Source: Nitrospirota bacterium | Lineage (GTDB): Bacteria > Nitrospirota > Nitrospiria > 2-01-FULL-66-17 | Assembly: GCA_040757335.1 (NCBI GenBank) | Contig: JBFLXB010000010.1 | Span: 42,262-106,261, forward strand | DNA length: 64,000 nucleotides | Direction: 5' to 3' | Part shown: positions 44,391-53,263 of the stretch, piece by piece | Numbering within the stretch: position 1 is the first letter of the stretch | Layout of the letters: each line of letters begins with the position of its first letter | Translations under genes and position numbers: made by a program | Notes under the pieces: generated by a model | The model's database searches: none | What the model was told of the DNA's origin: nothing | What the model saw: the letters and a program-made list of their open reading frames with translations, nothing else

Positions 44391-47300
44391 CGGAACTCGA
44401 ACCGGAATCGGATGTCTCCTCCGAAGCCCCTCTGGGAATCCTGCTCGCCGATGAGAAAGACGTTGCGGGCGAGCTCGTATTCGACCCGGACGCCTTGACG
44501 ACCCGAGCTCTCGAGCGTCGTGCTGTAACGGAGAACCAGCCGGTCTTCGAACAGTTGCTTGCCGACCGACAGCTCCGGCGTACTAGTTCCGAGCTCGGGA
44601 TCATAGCGCGGGTCGATCTGGAAGCTGTCTACCAGTCGATCGACGCCGGGCAGGCGCTGGACGCCCTCCTCCAGGAGAGCGTCCATGGCGATCGAGGCTG
44701 CTTCCTCCCGGCCCACGCTCTGCTCGGACTGTGCGACCTGTTCAGTGGTTCGTCCGACGGTGAGCAGCGCCAAGATATCGGTCTCGCTCAGCGAGGGGTC
44801 GGATGTCAGGCCCAGCGCGAATTTCTCGATCGTGCCTGTGAGTTGCAGCGTGATGTCGTAGTCCTGCACCGTCGTGGTGGCCTGCAAGTCGATCACCGGG
44901 CGAAAGCGGTTGGGATCCACGAAGTCCAACGTGGCTGACTGCACGCGATATGTGTTGTTACGGAACGTGAGGGTGCCGTCCCGGGTCTCGATCCGGCCGA
45001 TGAGGTAGGGATGGTCGACGGTACCTTTTAACAGCAGATCGACCTCCAGATCTGCGTTGGCGAGATTGTTCCTGATGGAGATTTGTTCTCGTCCCGTGAA
45101 GTGAATGTTGAGCGACAATCCGCGCGCCAATGCCGGGGCTTCCGGGGTCGCGGCCTGCTCCTGGGCGCGCCGTCGCAAGTCGAGAATCCACTCCTGAACG
45201 TTGAGGCGCGTGCTGTACAACGCGCGGTCGATGGTGAGTTCGCCTCGCAGGCTCTGCGCGTCAGGGGTGCCCGTCAAAACCAACTGGCCGCTGAACGTGG
45301 GGACGAGGTCGTCCATCAGGGGAAACTGTATCCCGGAAAGGTCGACCAGGACGCCAAACCGGCTGGGACGGAAACCGGTGAGCTGGATCTGTCCGCTCGC
45401 CGAGACGCGTCCGTTGCCGAGCGAACCCTCGAGCGACTCCAGCACCACCTGGCGCTCGTTAAAGAATAGACCCACGGTGTCCACCGTGATCGGCTGCCTG
45501 AGCGTGCGGGTTCTGATCACCGCGCTTTGAATGGTGACGCCACCCTGGATTTTAGGGCTGGTCCAACGATCGGAAATCTTCAGCACAAGATACGTTTTCC
45601 CTCGTCCCGACGTGACGGTGGGCACGAACAGGCGGGTCAGGCGGAGATCGGCTTCCCCCACGATCAGCAGGTCGTACTCCTTAAACAGATCGACGCTGCC
45701 CGAGACCGTGAGCGTCGTGTCGGTGCCGCGCAAGCGACACGCACCCACGGTCACGCGGCCCCGATCCATGGTGAAGACCAGATCCTCCTGGTTCTCGACC
45801 ACGTATTCGCCGACGTCGGCGGACAGCCGCGTGAGCCGCGTCTCCACGCGCCAGTCGAGCGGCTGCAACAGGGGACCGTTGACCGCGATCCGCCCGCTCA
45901 GCGCGGCGTTCATGTCAGCGATGGCTGCCGGCAGCCACGGACGCAGCAAAGGGACCAACGAGCTGTTGTCGATCGTCAGGACCGCCGAGAGCGGAAACTG
46001 CGGTTCCCAGCGCAACACGGCCGACAGTTCGGCGCGTTGATCGTCCAGGGCCGCCTTGAGCACGAGCCGGCGGTCCACCACGTCGAGCGTCGCGCGACCT
46101 CGACCCAACGATTGCCCCGCGCCTTCCAAGTAGTCGATGGTGGCGGATCCGTGCATCTCGGGCTTGGCGAACGTGCCCTTCATGGCCAGCACGGCCGAGG
46201 CGATTCCCGAAATCGGCAGATCGTTGAGCGCAAACAGGTTGAGCGTCTGCAGGTGGAGCGTGGGGGCTTCGAACTGCGCCTCGAATCCCTCGCGGTAGAC
46301 GATGGCGCCGTGCCCGCGGACCTCGCTCTCTCCCCGACGCAGGGCGGCGCGCGCAAACGAGATCCGCTGGCGGTTGATCGCCATGCTGACCGCGCCTTCA
46401 TCGAACGCCTGTCCCCAGATGGCGCCGTCGTCCAGACGCAGGTCGCCGCTGATGAGGAAGTCGGCGGGAGAGCCTTGGAACGTGAACGTCCCGTCCACGG
46501 CCGCGCGGATGGGCAGTGCACGGAAAGCGATCGGCAGCACATCCTCCACGCGGGCACGCCGCAGCGTCGCGGTGAGGTCGAAACCCGGCACCGACTCTCC
46601 TTCCCACGTGAGCTTGCCGACCGTGTCGTACCGTGCTTCGCCGTTCCGCCATACGGTGTCGCGGAACGACAGTGTCCGCTCCGCGTAACGGAGCGTGGTG
46701 GCCAGGTCCCCGGCGGGATGACCGCGCAGGGAGAGATCGCGGATTTCAGCCCGACCCTCCACGGTTGGAGCGGTCAGTCGGCCGGCCAAGCGACCGCGAA
46801 ACGCCCCGACCCCGCCCGCGGAAAAACGCAGGCCCAGGGCCTCGGTGACGGCAGCCACGTCTTGTCCACTCGCGTCCAGCGTCAGGTCGGCGTCACCTGC
46901 GACCGTCACCGAGCCGGTCACCGATACCCGTCCCGTGTCGGTAGCGATGGAAGCGGTGTCCAGGTTCAGACGTCCGGCGCGAAGGGTCCACGGGATGTCC
47001 GCCGAAACCACCAACCCGACCAACGCGCGAAGGCGGTCGTTTGTTGCGGGTGCCGCCGACTCAGGCGCCGGTCGAGTCATCGCGATAGCCAGTCGACCTT
47101 GTCCTTCCAGGGCGTCCACGGAGAGCCCGCGGCCGGTAATCCGCAACGGGCCCGAGATCTCATGCGGGGGAAGCGGAGCGTCTAGCTGTGTGAGACGCTG
47201 GAGCAGAGCTGCCGGGCGCAGGCGCGATGCCTCCGCTTCCGCGGACCACGCCACCGGGGCCGCCCCGAAATCCAGGCTCCCGTGTCCAAGGATGGAGCCG

Positions 47301-48280
47301 CCGAGCACTCGGCCGGTGACGTCGGTGAGCGCCAGGCGCCCGTTGTGGGCGTCGAAGCCGGTGGAAAGATCACCGACCGCGACCCCGTGGTAGGTGATGA
47401 CTTTGGCGGCGAGGTCTCCGCGCAAGGTCGGCTCCCGGATCGGCCCGGTCACCCGCGCGCGCACAGTCAGGTGTCCTCCCAGGGGGTGGGAGGCGGTCCA
47501 CGCCGCGAGCAGGGGCTGGAGATCAATCGCCCCGGTGGCGGACAGGTCGAGCGCCGGCGTCTCATCGAACGTCAGAGTCCCCTTCGCGGAGACGGAGATA
47601 CCCGCGCCGTCGAGCGAGAACTCGGTGACGGTGATGCGCCGTCCCTCCGCGACGATCTGCAGACGGGTCTCGGCGAACGGTGATGTGCGGGCGCCGATCG
47701 TCACGGTGCCGCCGGGAGCGGTCAGGTCGGCTGTGACGTGACGCGTGACCAGATCCGGATACAGCACGGCGCTGACACCCTTCAGAGACACGGAGGCGGT
47801 CGGCGAACGATAGCTGACCTCGGCGTCTTCGATGTCGATGCGCCTGATGAGCACAGCAGGACCCCCGTCGCTCGGAGGAGGGGCGTCTCCGCCCAGGCGC
47901 GGGATGTTCGTGATCCCACCTTCGATGGTGACCATCGTCACGCGTGGGTGCTCGATGCGGAGCCACCGGATGACCGGGGTTTCAGTGAGGAATGAGATCA
48001 GGCTTGGCCGCACCGTGACGCGGTCGACGGACAGGGGCGCGACGGGAACGGTGTCGGAGAGCGAGTGAACCGTGACGCCCTCGACCACGAGGGTCAACGG
48101 CACCATGTCGAATCGGATCCTTCCGATGTCGACGCGGCCCCCGAGCTGTGCGCTCAGCGTCTCGGTCAGAGAGGCGGCCAGGCGCGCGAGGACCTTGTCG
48201 CGCTGCGTCACGAACGCCACGACCGCGGCGACGGCGAGAATGACCACACCGATCGCGCCGACGCGGAGGGCTGTGCGCAT
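44387..48280 (-). CDS. tamB: Translocation and assembly module protein TamB
   Basis: 1297 residues. An N-terminal signal-anchor (about 9-27) is followed by a very long repetitive beta-rich periplasmic region and the conserved C-terminal DUF490 domain, with Thr-Arg-Asp-Gly-Thr-Leu-Thr-Phe-Arg-Asn and Asp-Ile-Leu-Ala-Leu-Leu-Thr-Val-Gly-Arg segments. TamB spans the periplasm and is linked to outer-membrane protein assembly and anterograde phospholipid transport. Length and order with the Omp85 gene are typical. It begins 48 bp after the DUF1844 gene, which probably heads the operon. Confidence 0.92.
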   Translation of the reverse strand: MRTALRVGAIGVVILAVAAVVAFVTQRDKVLARLAASLTETLSAQLGGRVDIGRIRFDMVPLTLVVEGVTVHSLSDTVPVAPLSVDRVTVRPSLISFLTETPVIRWLRIEHPRVTMVTIEGGITNIPRLGGDAPPPSDGGPAVLIRRIDIEDAEVSYRSPTASVSLKGVSAVLYPDLVTRHVTADLTAPGGTVTIGARTSPFAETRLQIVAEGRRITVTEFSLDGAGISVSAKGTLTFDETPALDLSATGAIDLQPLLAAWTASHPLGGHLTVRARVTGPIREPTLRGDLAAKVITYHGVAVGDLSTGFDAHNGRLALTDVTGRVLGGSILGHGSLDFGAAPVAWSAEAEASRLRPAALLQRLTQLDAPLPPHEISGPLRITGRGLSVDALEGQGRLAIAMTRPAPESAAPATNDRLRALVGLVVSADIPWTLRAGRLNLDTASIATDTGRVSVTGSVTVAGDADLTLDASGQDVAAVTEALGLRFSAGGVGAFRGRLAGRLTAPTVEGRAEIRDLSLRGHPAGDLATTLRYAERTLSFRDTVWRNGEARYDTVGKLTWEGESVPGFDLTATLRRARVEDVLPIAFRALPIRAAVDGTFTFQGSPADFLISGDLRLDDGAIWGQAFDEGAVSMAINRQRISFARAALRRGESEVRGHGAIVYREGFEAQFEAPTLHLQTLNLFALNDLPISGIASAVLAMKGTFAKPEMHGSATIDYLEGAGQSLGRGRATLDVVDRRLVLKAALDDQRAELSAVLRWEPQFPLSAVLTIDNSSLVPLLRPWLPAAIADMNAALSGRIAVNGPLLQPLDWRVETRLTRLSADVGEYVVENQEDLVFTMDRGRVTVGACRLRGTDTTLTVSGSVDLFKEYDLLIVGEADLRLTRLFVPTVTSGRGKTYLVLKISDRWTSPKIQGGVTIQSAVIRTRTLRQPITVDTVGLFFNERQVVLESLEGSLGNGRVSASGQIQLTGFRPSRFGVLVDLSGIQFPLMDDLVPTFSGQLVLTGTPDAQSLRGELTIDRALYSTRLNVQEWILDLRRRAQEQAATPEAPALARGLSLNIHFTGREQISIRNNLANADLEVDLLLKGTVDHPYLIGRIETRDGTLTFRNNTYRVQSATLDFVDPNRFRPVIDLQATTTVQDYDITLQLTGTIEKFALGLTSDPSLSETDILALLTVGRTTEQVAQSEQSVGREEAASIAMDALLEEGVQRLPGVDRLVDSFQIDPRYDPELGTSTPELSVGKQLFEDRLVLRYSTTLESSGRQGVRVEYELARNVFLIGEQDSQRGFGGDIRFRFEFR

Positions 48281-48328
48281 GGGTCGGTCGGAACAGCCTC
48301 CGACTACGGGATGACCGGCGGGACCCGA

Positions 48329-48724
48329 CTAACGGGCGTGTTCCACATACCGCAGGCGGAGGGTATACAGGATGTTTCCCAAGAGGGCGGACTCGTCGGG
48401 CGTGAGGTTGCCCTTGGTCTTTTCCTCCAGGACGCCCAGCAAATCGATCATCTCTTGCGCGCGGGGAAGGTTCACGGGCGAGGTATTCCCGTCAGGCGTG
48501 GGAGCTCCCAGGTGCATGAGCGCGCTCGACGCCAGCGAGAGCAGCAGGCCGGAAAAGTCCGGCGGACCCATGGGACCGTGATCAGCCGGTGCTTGATCAG
48601 ATGTCGGCCCGGCGTCGGCCGCCGGAGAAGGCCGGGGAGAGGGCTCGGCGGAAGCAGAGCGCTCGCGAGCCGCCCCCCGTCGGTCAGAGACGGTGAAGCC
48701 TTGGTCTTCTTCGCGCTCGATCAT
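48329..48724 (-). CDS. DUF1844 protein
   Basis: 131 residues. The N-terminal half is low-complexity Ser/Ala/Pro/Glu. The C-terminal 75 residues match DUF1844: Phe-Ser-Gly-Leu-Leu-Leu-Ser-Leu-Ala-Ser-Ser-Ala-Leu-Met-His-Leu-Gly, then Ala-Gln-Glu-Met-Ile-Asp-Leu-Leu-Gly-Val-Leu and Lys-Thr-Lys-Gly-Asn-Leu. GAGG lies about 8 nt before the ATG. Function is unknown. Gene order suggests a first gene in the tamB-Omp85-NtrY/NtrC operon. Confidence 0.85.
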   Translation of the reverse strand: MIEREEDQGFTVSDRRGAARERSASAEPSPRPSPAADAGPTSDQAPADHGPMGPPDFSGLLLSLASSALMHLGAPTPDGNTSPVNLPRAQEMIDLLGVLEEKTKGNLTPDESALLGNILYTLRLRYVEHAR

Positions 48725-48748
48725 GGCGAATTCCTCAAAATGCGCGCC

Positions 48749-48778
48749 ACCTTAACACGGCCCGGAACGAGATTTCAA
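48749..48778 (-). promoter_or_regulatory. Candidate promoter for the DUF1844-tamB operon
   Basis: Minus-strand TTGAAA (48778-48773), an 18-bp spacer and TAAGGT (48754-48749) preceded by TG at the extended -10 position. It lies 25 bp upstream of the DUF1844 ATG, back to back with the promoter at 48849. Confidence 0.5.
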
Positions 48779-48848
48779 CAAACCGCGGAGGAAGGTCCGG
48801 GGCCTGCTTGCCGACGCGAGGCAACTCACGATGCATTGCAGAAAATGA

Positions 48849-48878
48849 TTGACAACCGAAAAATCGCTGTTGTAGCAT
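48849..48878 (+). promoter_or_regulatory. Candidate promoter of the bc-type complex operon
   Basis: TTGACA (48849-48854), an 18-bp spacer and TAGCAT (48873-48878). The rest of the 330-bp gene-free stretch 48725-49054 holds nothing else I can support. The 5' leader to the first gene would be about 170 nt, so a further start for the downstream protein is possible. Confidence 0.55.
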
Positions 48879-49054
48879 ACGTCTCCTCCGAGGGCTGTTT
48901 GGCGCATCTGCCTTGGCGCGGTGAACGGATTGGCGTTGTGTTTGAGAATGTGCTGCGCGAAGTTCGCGCTTACAGGGGCGGAAGACGTCCACTCACATGG
49001 CGAAGCATCGAGTGGGCTATTCCAAGCGGCAGACAGAGCCGATCCCGGGATGGG

Positions 49055-49579
49055 TTGAGCCGGTGGGTGTGCGTGGCGTTGGCAAGTACGTGGGGGTGGT
49101 TGGCAATTGGGGCGCCGGCTTGGGCCACGCACGAGGTGGATCACCGGTTCGAGGTCACGGGGACCGTCCGCGCAGCGGACGGAACACCGCGTCCGAACCT
49201 CAAAGTGGTTGTTTCGCATCCGCGAGGCAACCTCAGCGAAAGCGCCTTGACCGACAGCAGCGGGCGTTATGCGGTGCTGCTTCATCTCCATGATAAAGAT
49301 GCGGGCGACCCCGTGACCGTCGCGGCAGGAGACGAGACCACGACGATCAGGGCCGATTACGACCCCAAAGACCATCGCACCCGACGTGTGGTGACCGTGG
49401 ACTTTGGACCAACCGTGCAAGGCTCGGACGACCAATCCCGGTCGATGATATGGTGGTATGGGGCCGGGGGAGCCGCGTTGGCGGGGAGCGTGATCTACTG
49501 GCGGCTGCGCGCTAAGCAGTCGCGGCGCGCGGCACAGACGGGCCGATCCGCCCGCCGGAAGGCGAAATCCCATGTGTGA
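49055..49579 (+). CDS. Membrane-anchored protein with carboxypeptidase-regulatory-like domain
   Basis: About 174 residues if TTG 49055 is the start, which gives a clean signal peptide ending Ala-Trp-Ala. Start choice is uncertain because no good ribosome-binding site is present and the frame is open far upstream. Residues about 30-125 form an immunoglobulin-like CarboxypepD_reg domain with Val-Thr-Gly-Thr-Val and Asp-Ser-Ser-Gly-Arg-Tyr-Ala. A single C-terminal helix (about 137-155) and a basic tail anchor it. It is the first gene of the quinol-cytochrome c oxidoreductase operon and may be an accessory subunit. Confidence 0.7.
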   Translation: MSRWVCVALASTWGWLAIGAPAWATHEVDHRFEVTGTVRAADGTPRPNLKVVVSHPRGNLSESALTDSSGRYAVLLHLHDKDAGDPVTVAAGDETTTIRADYDPKDHRTRRVVTVDFGPTVQGSDDQSRSMIWWYGAGGAALAGSVIYWRLRAKQSRRAAQTGRSARRKAKSHV

Positions 49580-49630
49580 TCCGGGGTGGGGGCCAGTGTA
49601 TTCCGAGCCTGGAAGGGAGGTGGCGAACCG

Positions 49631-50203
49631 ATGAGTACTCCAACAACGCCTGCACCAGACCAGGCCGCTCAACAGAAACTCAAAGAACAGGAACTGTCCC
49701 GGCGACGATTTTTCGCGCTCGTGGGGTGGGGAGGTTTCCTCGCCTCGGTCGGCGGGTCGGCCTTCGGCGCATTCCGGTTCATGTTTCCGGAAGTGCTCTA
49801 TGAGCCCCCCACCATCTTCAAAATCGGGAAACCCACTGACTATGGAATGGGCGTCACGGACACCTTGAAGAAAGAACGGCAAATCTGGGTCGTCCGCAAC
49901 GAGAAGGGCTTGTACGTGTTGGTCGCGATCTGCCGGCATTTGGGCTGTACACCCAATTGGTTTCAGGATCAGGCGCGATTTCGTTGTCCGTGCCATGGGA
50001 GTATCTACGACATTTATGGAAACGTCCGTGGCGGCCCGGCTCCGCGTACCCTGTGGCGCGCGGCAATTCACTTGGACCCGGTCGATGGCCAGGTCGTGGT
50101 GAACTTTATCCAGCGACAGGATCCCGATCCGCAATCGACCCTAGAGGGATTGACGGTTCCGGAGGAAGGGCGGGAGGTTCCTCCGTTCTTCGTCAACGTC
50201 TAG
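49631..50203 (+). CDS. Rieske 2Fe-2S protein of a bc-type complex
   Basis: 190 residues from ATG 49631 with GGGAGG upstream. A twin-arginine sequence Ser-Arg-Arg-Arg-Phe-Phe (23-28) before a transmembrane helix (about 28-50) fits Tat insertion. The Rieske ligands are Cys101-x-His103 and Cys119-x2-His122, with Cys106 and Cys121 placed for the structural disulfide. It accepts electrons from quinol at the Qo site. It is followed by cytochrome b and subunit IV genes. Confidence 0.93.
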   Translation: MSTPTTPAPDQAAQQKLKEQELSRRRFFALVGWGGFLASVGGSAFGAFRFMFPEVLYEPPTIFKIGKPTDYGMGVTDTLKKERQIWVVRNEKGLYVLVAICRHLGCTPNWFQDQARFRCPCHGSIYDIYGNVRGGPAPRTLWRAAIHLDPVDGQVVVNFIQRQDPDPQSTLEGLTVPEEGREVPPFFVNV

Positions 50204-50226
50204 AGCGTATGCAATGAGGCAACGTA

Positions 50227-50256
50227 CTGCATTCCCCGCTACGGGGCGCAATGCAG
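50227..50256. repeat. Intercistronic hairpin and REP-like motif
   Basis: CTGCATT-CCCCG / CGGGG-AATGCAG forms an interrupted stem between the Rieske and cytochrome b genes. The motif GGGGCGCAATGCAGGC here recurs as GGAGCGCAATGCAGGC at about 30634-30649, just after tRNA-Asp. It could affect mRNA processing within the operon. Confidence 0.5.
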
Positions 50257-50288
50257 GCTGCACCCCGTAAGCGAGGAGGGGAGACCGC

Positions 50289-51059
50289 ATGACAGGCTGG
50301 TTTGAAAAGCTCCAACAACAGATCGTCAGCACGCAGGTGTGGCGATCGCTGTTCAGACACGGATATCCGGATACTGACATCAACCGCGCGCTCGTGATGT
50401 TCACGAACGTCATCCTCCACCTTCACCCCGTGCGGGTCAAGCGGGGTGCGCTCAAGATTCGGTACACGTGGTGTCTCGGCGGATTGACGTTTTTCATGTT
50501 CATCATCCTGACGATCACCGGCGTGTTCCTGATGTTCTACTACGTACCGGATACCCGTCGCGCCTATAACGACATCAAGGATCTCCAGTACGTCGTCTAC
50601 ATGGGGAACTTGATGCGGGACATGCATCGATGGGCGGCCCACGCGATGGTCTTCCTGGTGTGGCTGCACATGACGCGGGTGTTCCTGACCGGATCGTACA
50701 AGCCTCCGCGGGAGTTCAACTGGGTGGTCGGGGTCGTGCTGCTGGTGCTGACCTTGATCCTCTCGTGGACGGGCTATCTGCTGCCGTGGGACCAACTGGC
50801 GCTGTGGGCCATTACGGTGGGCGCGAAGATGGCGGAGGCGACCCCTGTGATCGGCGTGGCGGGACCCTTCGGTCTGCAGATGGGGATGCGTCCGGACAAC
50901 GACATCCGGTTCATGCTGCTGGGCGGGACAGTCGTGGGGCAGAGCGCATTGCTCAGGTTCTACGTGCTGCACTGCGTCGGGTTACCGCTGATTGCTGCGT
51001 TTTTCATGGCGGTGCATTTTTGGAGGATCCGCAAAGACGGGTTCTCCGGCCCCTTGTGA
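50289..51059 (+). CDS. petB: Cytochrome b6-type subunit (PetB-like)
   Basis: 256 residues with four transmembrane helices. The heme b axial pairs are His113/His127 and His228/His243. The 15-residue offset in the last helix is the b6 pattern. Cys62 in Trp-Cys-Leu-Gly-Gly aligns with the cysteine that binds heme ci covalently in b6f complexes. The Gly-Tyr-Leu-Leu-Pro-Trp-Asp segment is conserved. It lies in the inner membrane, passing electrons across the bilayer in the Q cycle. It is split from subunit IV, as in b6f and Firmicutes-type complexes. Confidence 0.93.
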   Translation: MTGWFEKLQQQIVSTQVWRSLFRHGYPDTDINRALVMFTNVILHLHPVRVKRGALKIRYTWCLGGLTFFMFIILTITGVFLMFYYVPDTRRAYNDIKDLQYVVYMGNLMRDMHRWAAHAMVFLVWLHMTRVFLTGSYKPPREFNWVVGVVLLVLTLILSWTGYLLPWDQLALWAITVGAKMAEATPVIGVAGPFGLQMGMRPDNDIRFMLLGGTVVGQSALLRFYVLHCVGLPLIAAFFMAVHFWRIRKDGFSGPL

Positions 51060-51098
51060 CGGGTCCGTCGCCGTCGGAAGATGAGGTGAGGAGTTCTT

Positions 51099-51929
51099 AT
51101 GGCTGATCAGACTCAGGCACACGCGTCCACCAGCGGTCAGAAAAAGCCCTATGGTTTGGCGGAACTCGTCCGGGGCACGGCTCCCGGAGCGCCCAAGCCC
51201 CCAGAGGAAACCGCCTTCACCTGGCCCCACCTCGTGTACATTGAGTTCCTGGCGATGCTGGCCTCGACGATTGTCTTGATGGTGCTCTGCCTCATCTCCG
51301 GGGCGCCGCTCGAAGAGTCAGCTAGTGCCGACACCACGCCCAACCCCATGAAAGCGCCGTGGTACTTCCTGGGGCTCCAGGAGTTGTTGGTCTTCTTCGA
51401 CCCCTGGTTGGCGGGCGTCGTACTACCCGGGCTCATCATTGTCGGGTTGATGGTTGTGCCCTACATCGACGTCAACCCCAAAGGCATCGGCCAGTATAAC
51501 TACCAAGATCGCAAGTTCGCGGTGCTGACGTTTTCGTTCGGTCTGGCGCTCTGGTACATCTTCATCGTCATCGGCGTCTATATGAGGGGCCTAGACTGGC
51601 AGTGGTATTGGCCGTGGGATAACTGGTTACTCCATAAAGAAGCGTCCGCGGTCGCGCTGATCGATTTGGAGATCATCTTCTCCCAGAAACTCGGCATCGC
51701 GCAATCCAACGCGAATTTGCTGACCTACGTGTTCACGATCGTGTTCTATACCGTAGGTTTCTCCATCCCATTCCTCTTTTTCCGGAAGTTTTATGACTCG
51801 CTCGGATTCGTCCGCTATAACGTCATGATGGCATTTTTCATGACCATGATGTTGGTGCCGTTTAAAGTGATGCTCCGACTGGTGTTCAACATCAAATACA
51901 TGTTGATTACACCGTGGTTTAAGATCTAG
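51099..51929 (+). CDS. petD: Subunit IV-type cytochrome b C-terminal protein (PetD-like, extended)
   Basis: 276 residues, longer than PetD (about 160). A soluble N-terminus of about 45 residues is followed by a helix, then the Qo region Thr-Pro-Asn-Pro-Met-Lys-Ala-Pro-Trp-Tyr-Phe-Leu-Gly, where Ala-Pro-Trp-Tyr (86-89) replaces the usual Pro-Glu-Trp-Tyr. Five or so further helices and a C-terminal extension follow, so the protein has more membrane helices than PetD. It pairs with the PetB-like protein. ATG 51099 with GTGAGGAG upstream. Confidence 0.9.
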   Translation: MADQTQAHASTSGQKKPYGLAELVRGTAPGAPKPPEETAFTWPHLVYIEFLAMLASTIVLMVLCLISGAPLEESASADTTPNPMKAPWYFLGLQELLVFFDPWLAGVVLPGLIIVGLMVVPYIDVNPKGIGQYNYQDRKFAVLTFSFGLALWYIFIVIGVYMRGLDWQWYWPWDNWLLHKEASAVALIDLEIIFSQKLGIAQSNANLLTYVFTIVFYTVGFSIPFLFFRKFYDSLGFVRYNVMMAFFMTMMLVPFKVMLRLVFNIKYMLITPWFKI

Positions 51930-51945
51930 CGGAAAGGGCGAGACG

Positions 51946-52056
51946 ATGTCGATGGAAAACCTCGAAATCGGACTCTTCATCATCGTCGGCACTGGGCTGA
52001 TCATGGGGCTGTTCGTGGGCCTGGCGATCTGGCTCGAGCGATCCTTTAAGAAATAA
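51946..52056 (+). CDS. Small single-helix membrane subunit of the bc-type complex
   Basis: 36 residues from ATG 51946 to TAA 52054-52056: a short acidic start, one transmembrane helix (about 8-30) and a basic end (Glu-Arg-Ser-Phe-Lys-Lys). GGAAAGGG lies upstream. It lies 16 bp after the petD-like stop and 38 bp before the cytochrome c gene. By analogy with small subunits such as PetN or PetL it may stabilise the complex. No direct homology is claimed. Confidence 0.65.
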   Translation: MSMENLEIGLFIIVGTGLIMGLFVGLAIWLERSFKK

Positions 52057-52094
52057 CCTACAGAGCACCGCCCTCAACCCGGAGTCGTGAACCG

Positions 52095-53081
52095 ATGTTG
52101 GGAAAAAATATCCTGTTCGGCATCCTGAGTCTGACCCTGCTGGGGCTATTCGGATTCGTGGTCTACAAGGAAGAGAATCCCGAGTGGAAACCCTACCAGC
52201 GCGAATACTACCGCTTGTTGGCCGAGAAGATGGGTGATCCCAAGTTGGCGGCGACTCCGACCAAGTTGGTGCAGACGTGGTTGCCGGATTTGGGCCGAAT
52301 CGATCGCTGCACCAACTGCCACATGGGAATTGCCAACCCCGCGTTTGCCGACCAACCCCAACCCTTTACGACGCATCCGTTTCTGGACACCTATATGAAC
52401 AGCCACCCGTTCGAGAAGTTTGGGTGCACGGTGTGCCATGACGGCGATGGCCAGGCCACGGTGGTCGAAAAGACCCACGGGATCGTCCACCACCTGGATC
52501 GTCAATTGGCGACCGGCGTGATGGTGCAGTCGGCTTGCGCGCGCTGTCATACCGACATCCACGAGCCGGGCGTCGAGTATCCGGAAGCGCCCGCGATCAT
52601 GTTCGGTAAGAAGTTCGTGACCGAAACGGCATTCATGAAGTGCGGAGCGTGCCACGCGATCAAACAATACGGCTGGACCGCGGTGGCTGCGCCGGAGCTG
52701 TCCGGCATCGGCAGCCGGACCGAGTTGTCGTTTTACCTTGTCCATGAGTTCCAGCACGTGGAGTCGGATGTCCACACCAAAGCGCAATGGGAATTCGAGC
52801 ACTTCGTCGACCCCCAAAAGATCACGCCGGGAAAGAAGCAGGTCAACAAGGAAACCGGCCAGGAGGAGTGGATAGGGCGCACCATCATGCCGAATTTTGT
52901 GGCCATCCACAAACTCACTGAAGAGCAGACGTGGATGCTCACCGCCTGGGTGATGAGTCTGCGCGATCCCAAAGTCGAGAAGATCCCGATGGCGTACTTG
53001 CCGCCGTATCGCAAGCCGGTGGTGGCGAAGTCCGACGAGGCCAAGCCGGGGTCCAAGTCCGCGGCGAAGCGCAAAACGTAA
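52095..53081 (+). CDS. Membrane-anchored tetraheme cytochrome c
   Basis: 328 residues. An N-terminal helix (about 5-24) anchors the protein in the membrane. There are four CxxCH motifs at Cys72 (CTNCH), Cys111 (CTVCH), Cys148 (CARCH) and Cys183 (CGACH). The region after 195 has no heme motif but includes Met and His residues that could ligate. It ends in a Lys/Ala/Pro-rich tail. It is the last gene of the bc-type operon and probably replaces cytochrome c1 or f as electron acceptor from the Rieske protein. Confidence 0.9.
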   Translation: MLGKNILFGILSLTLLGLFGFVVYKEENPEWKPYQREYYRLLAEKMGDPKLAATPTKLVQTWLPDLGRIDRCTNCHMGIANPAFADQPQPFTTHPFLDTYMNSHPFEKFGCTVCHDGDGQATVVEKTHGIVHHLDRQLATGVMVQSACARCHTDIHEPGVEYPEAPAIMFGKKFVTETAFMKCGACHAIKQYGWTAVAAPELSGIGSRTELSFYLVHEFQHVESDVHTKAQWEFEHFVDPQKITPGKKQVNKETGQEEWIGRTIMPNFVAIHKLTEEQTWMLTAWVMSLRDPKVEKIPMAYLPPYRKPVVAKSDEAKPGSKSAAKRKT

Positions 53082-53097
53082 CCGGTTGCTCCCTTCC

Positions 53098-53149
53098 CCC
53101 GCCGCGATCAGCCGGCGGGCTCATTGCAGCGCCATGTGTGTGGCGCTGC
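53098..53149. repeat. Two hairpins after the bc-type operon
   Basis: CCCGCCG/CGGCGGG (53098-53119) and a perfect 9-bp stem GCAGCGCCA/TGGCGCTGC with a TGTGTG loop (53126-53149) follow the cytochrome c stop. Neither has a T-tract. They may end or protect the operon mRNA. Confidence 0.45.
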
Positions 53150-53263
53150 CTTCGGCCCCCCTGGCAGCGCCTTTGGCGCGGAGCACATTCCGATTATGGA
53201 TGTCTTGACTCGGCCGATGCCCTGTGATAGGGTGTGGCCCTCCTTTTTTATGGAGCTCTGAGT

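Noticed and set aside
42723..47185. Plus-strand open frames of 535 and 552 codons
   Set aside because: They are shadows of the Omp85 and tamB genes. The reverse-strand proteins have signal sequences, POTRA and DUF490 features, whereas these have none.
53200..53235. A promoter before the class V aminotransferase (TTGACT at 53205)
   Set aside because: The only -10-like sequences are 14-15 bp away, too close for a standard sigma70 promoter.
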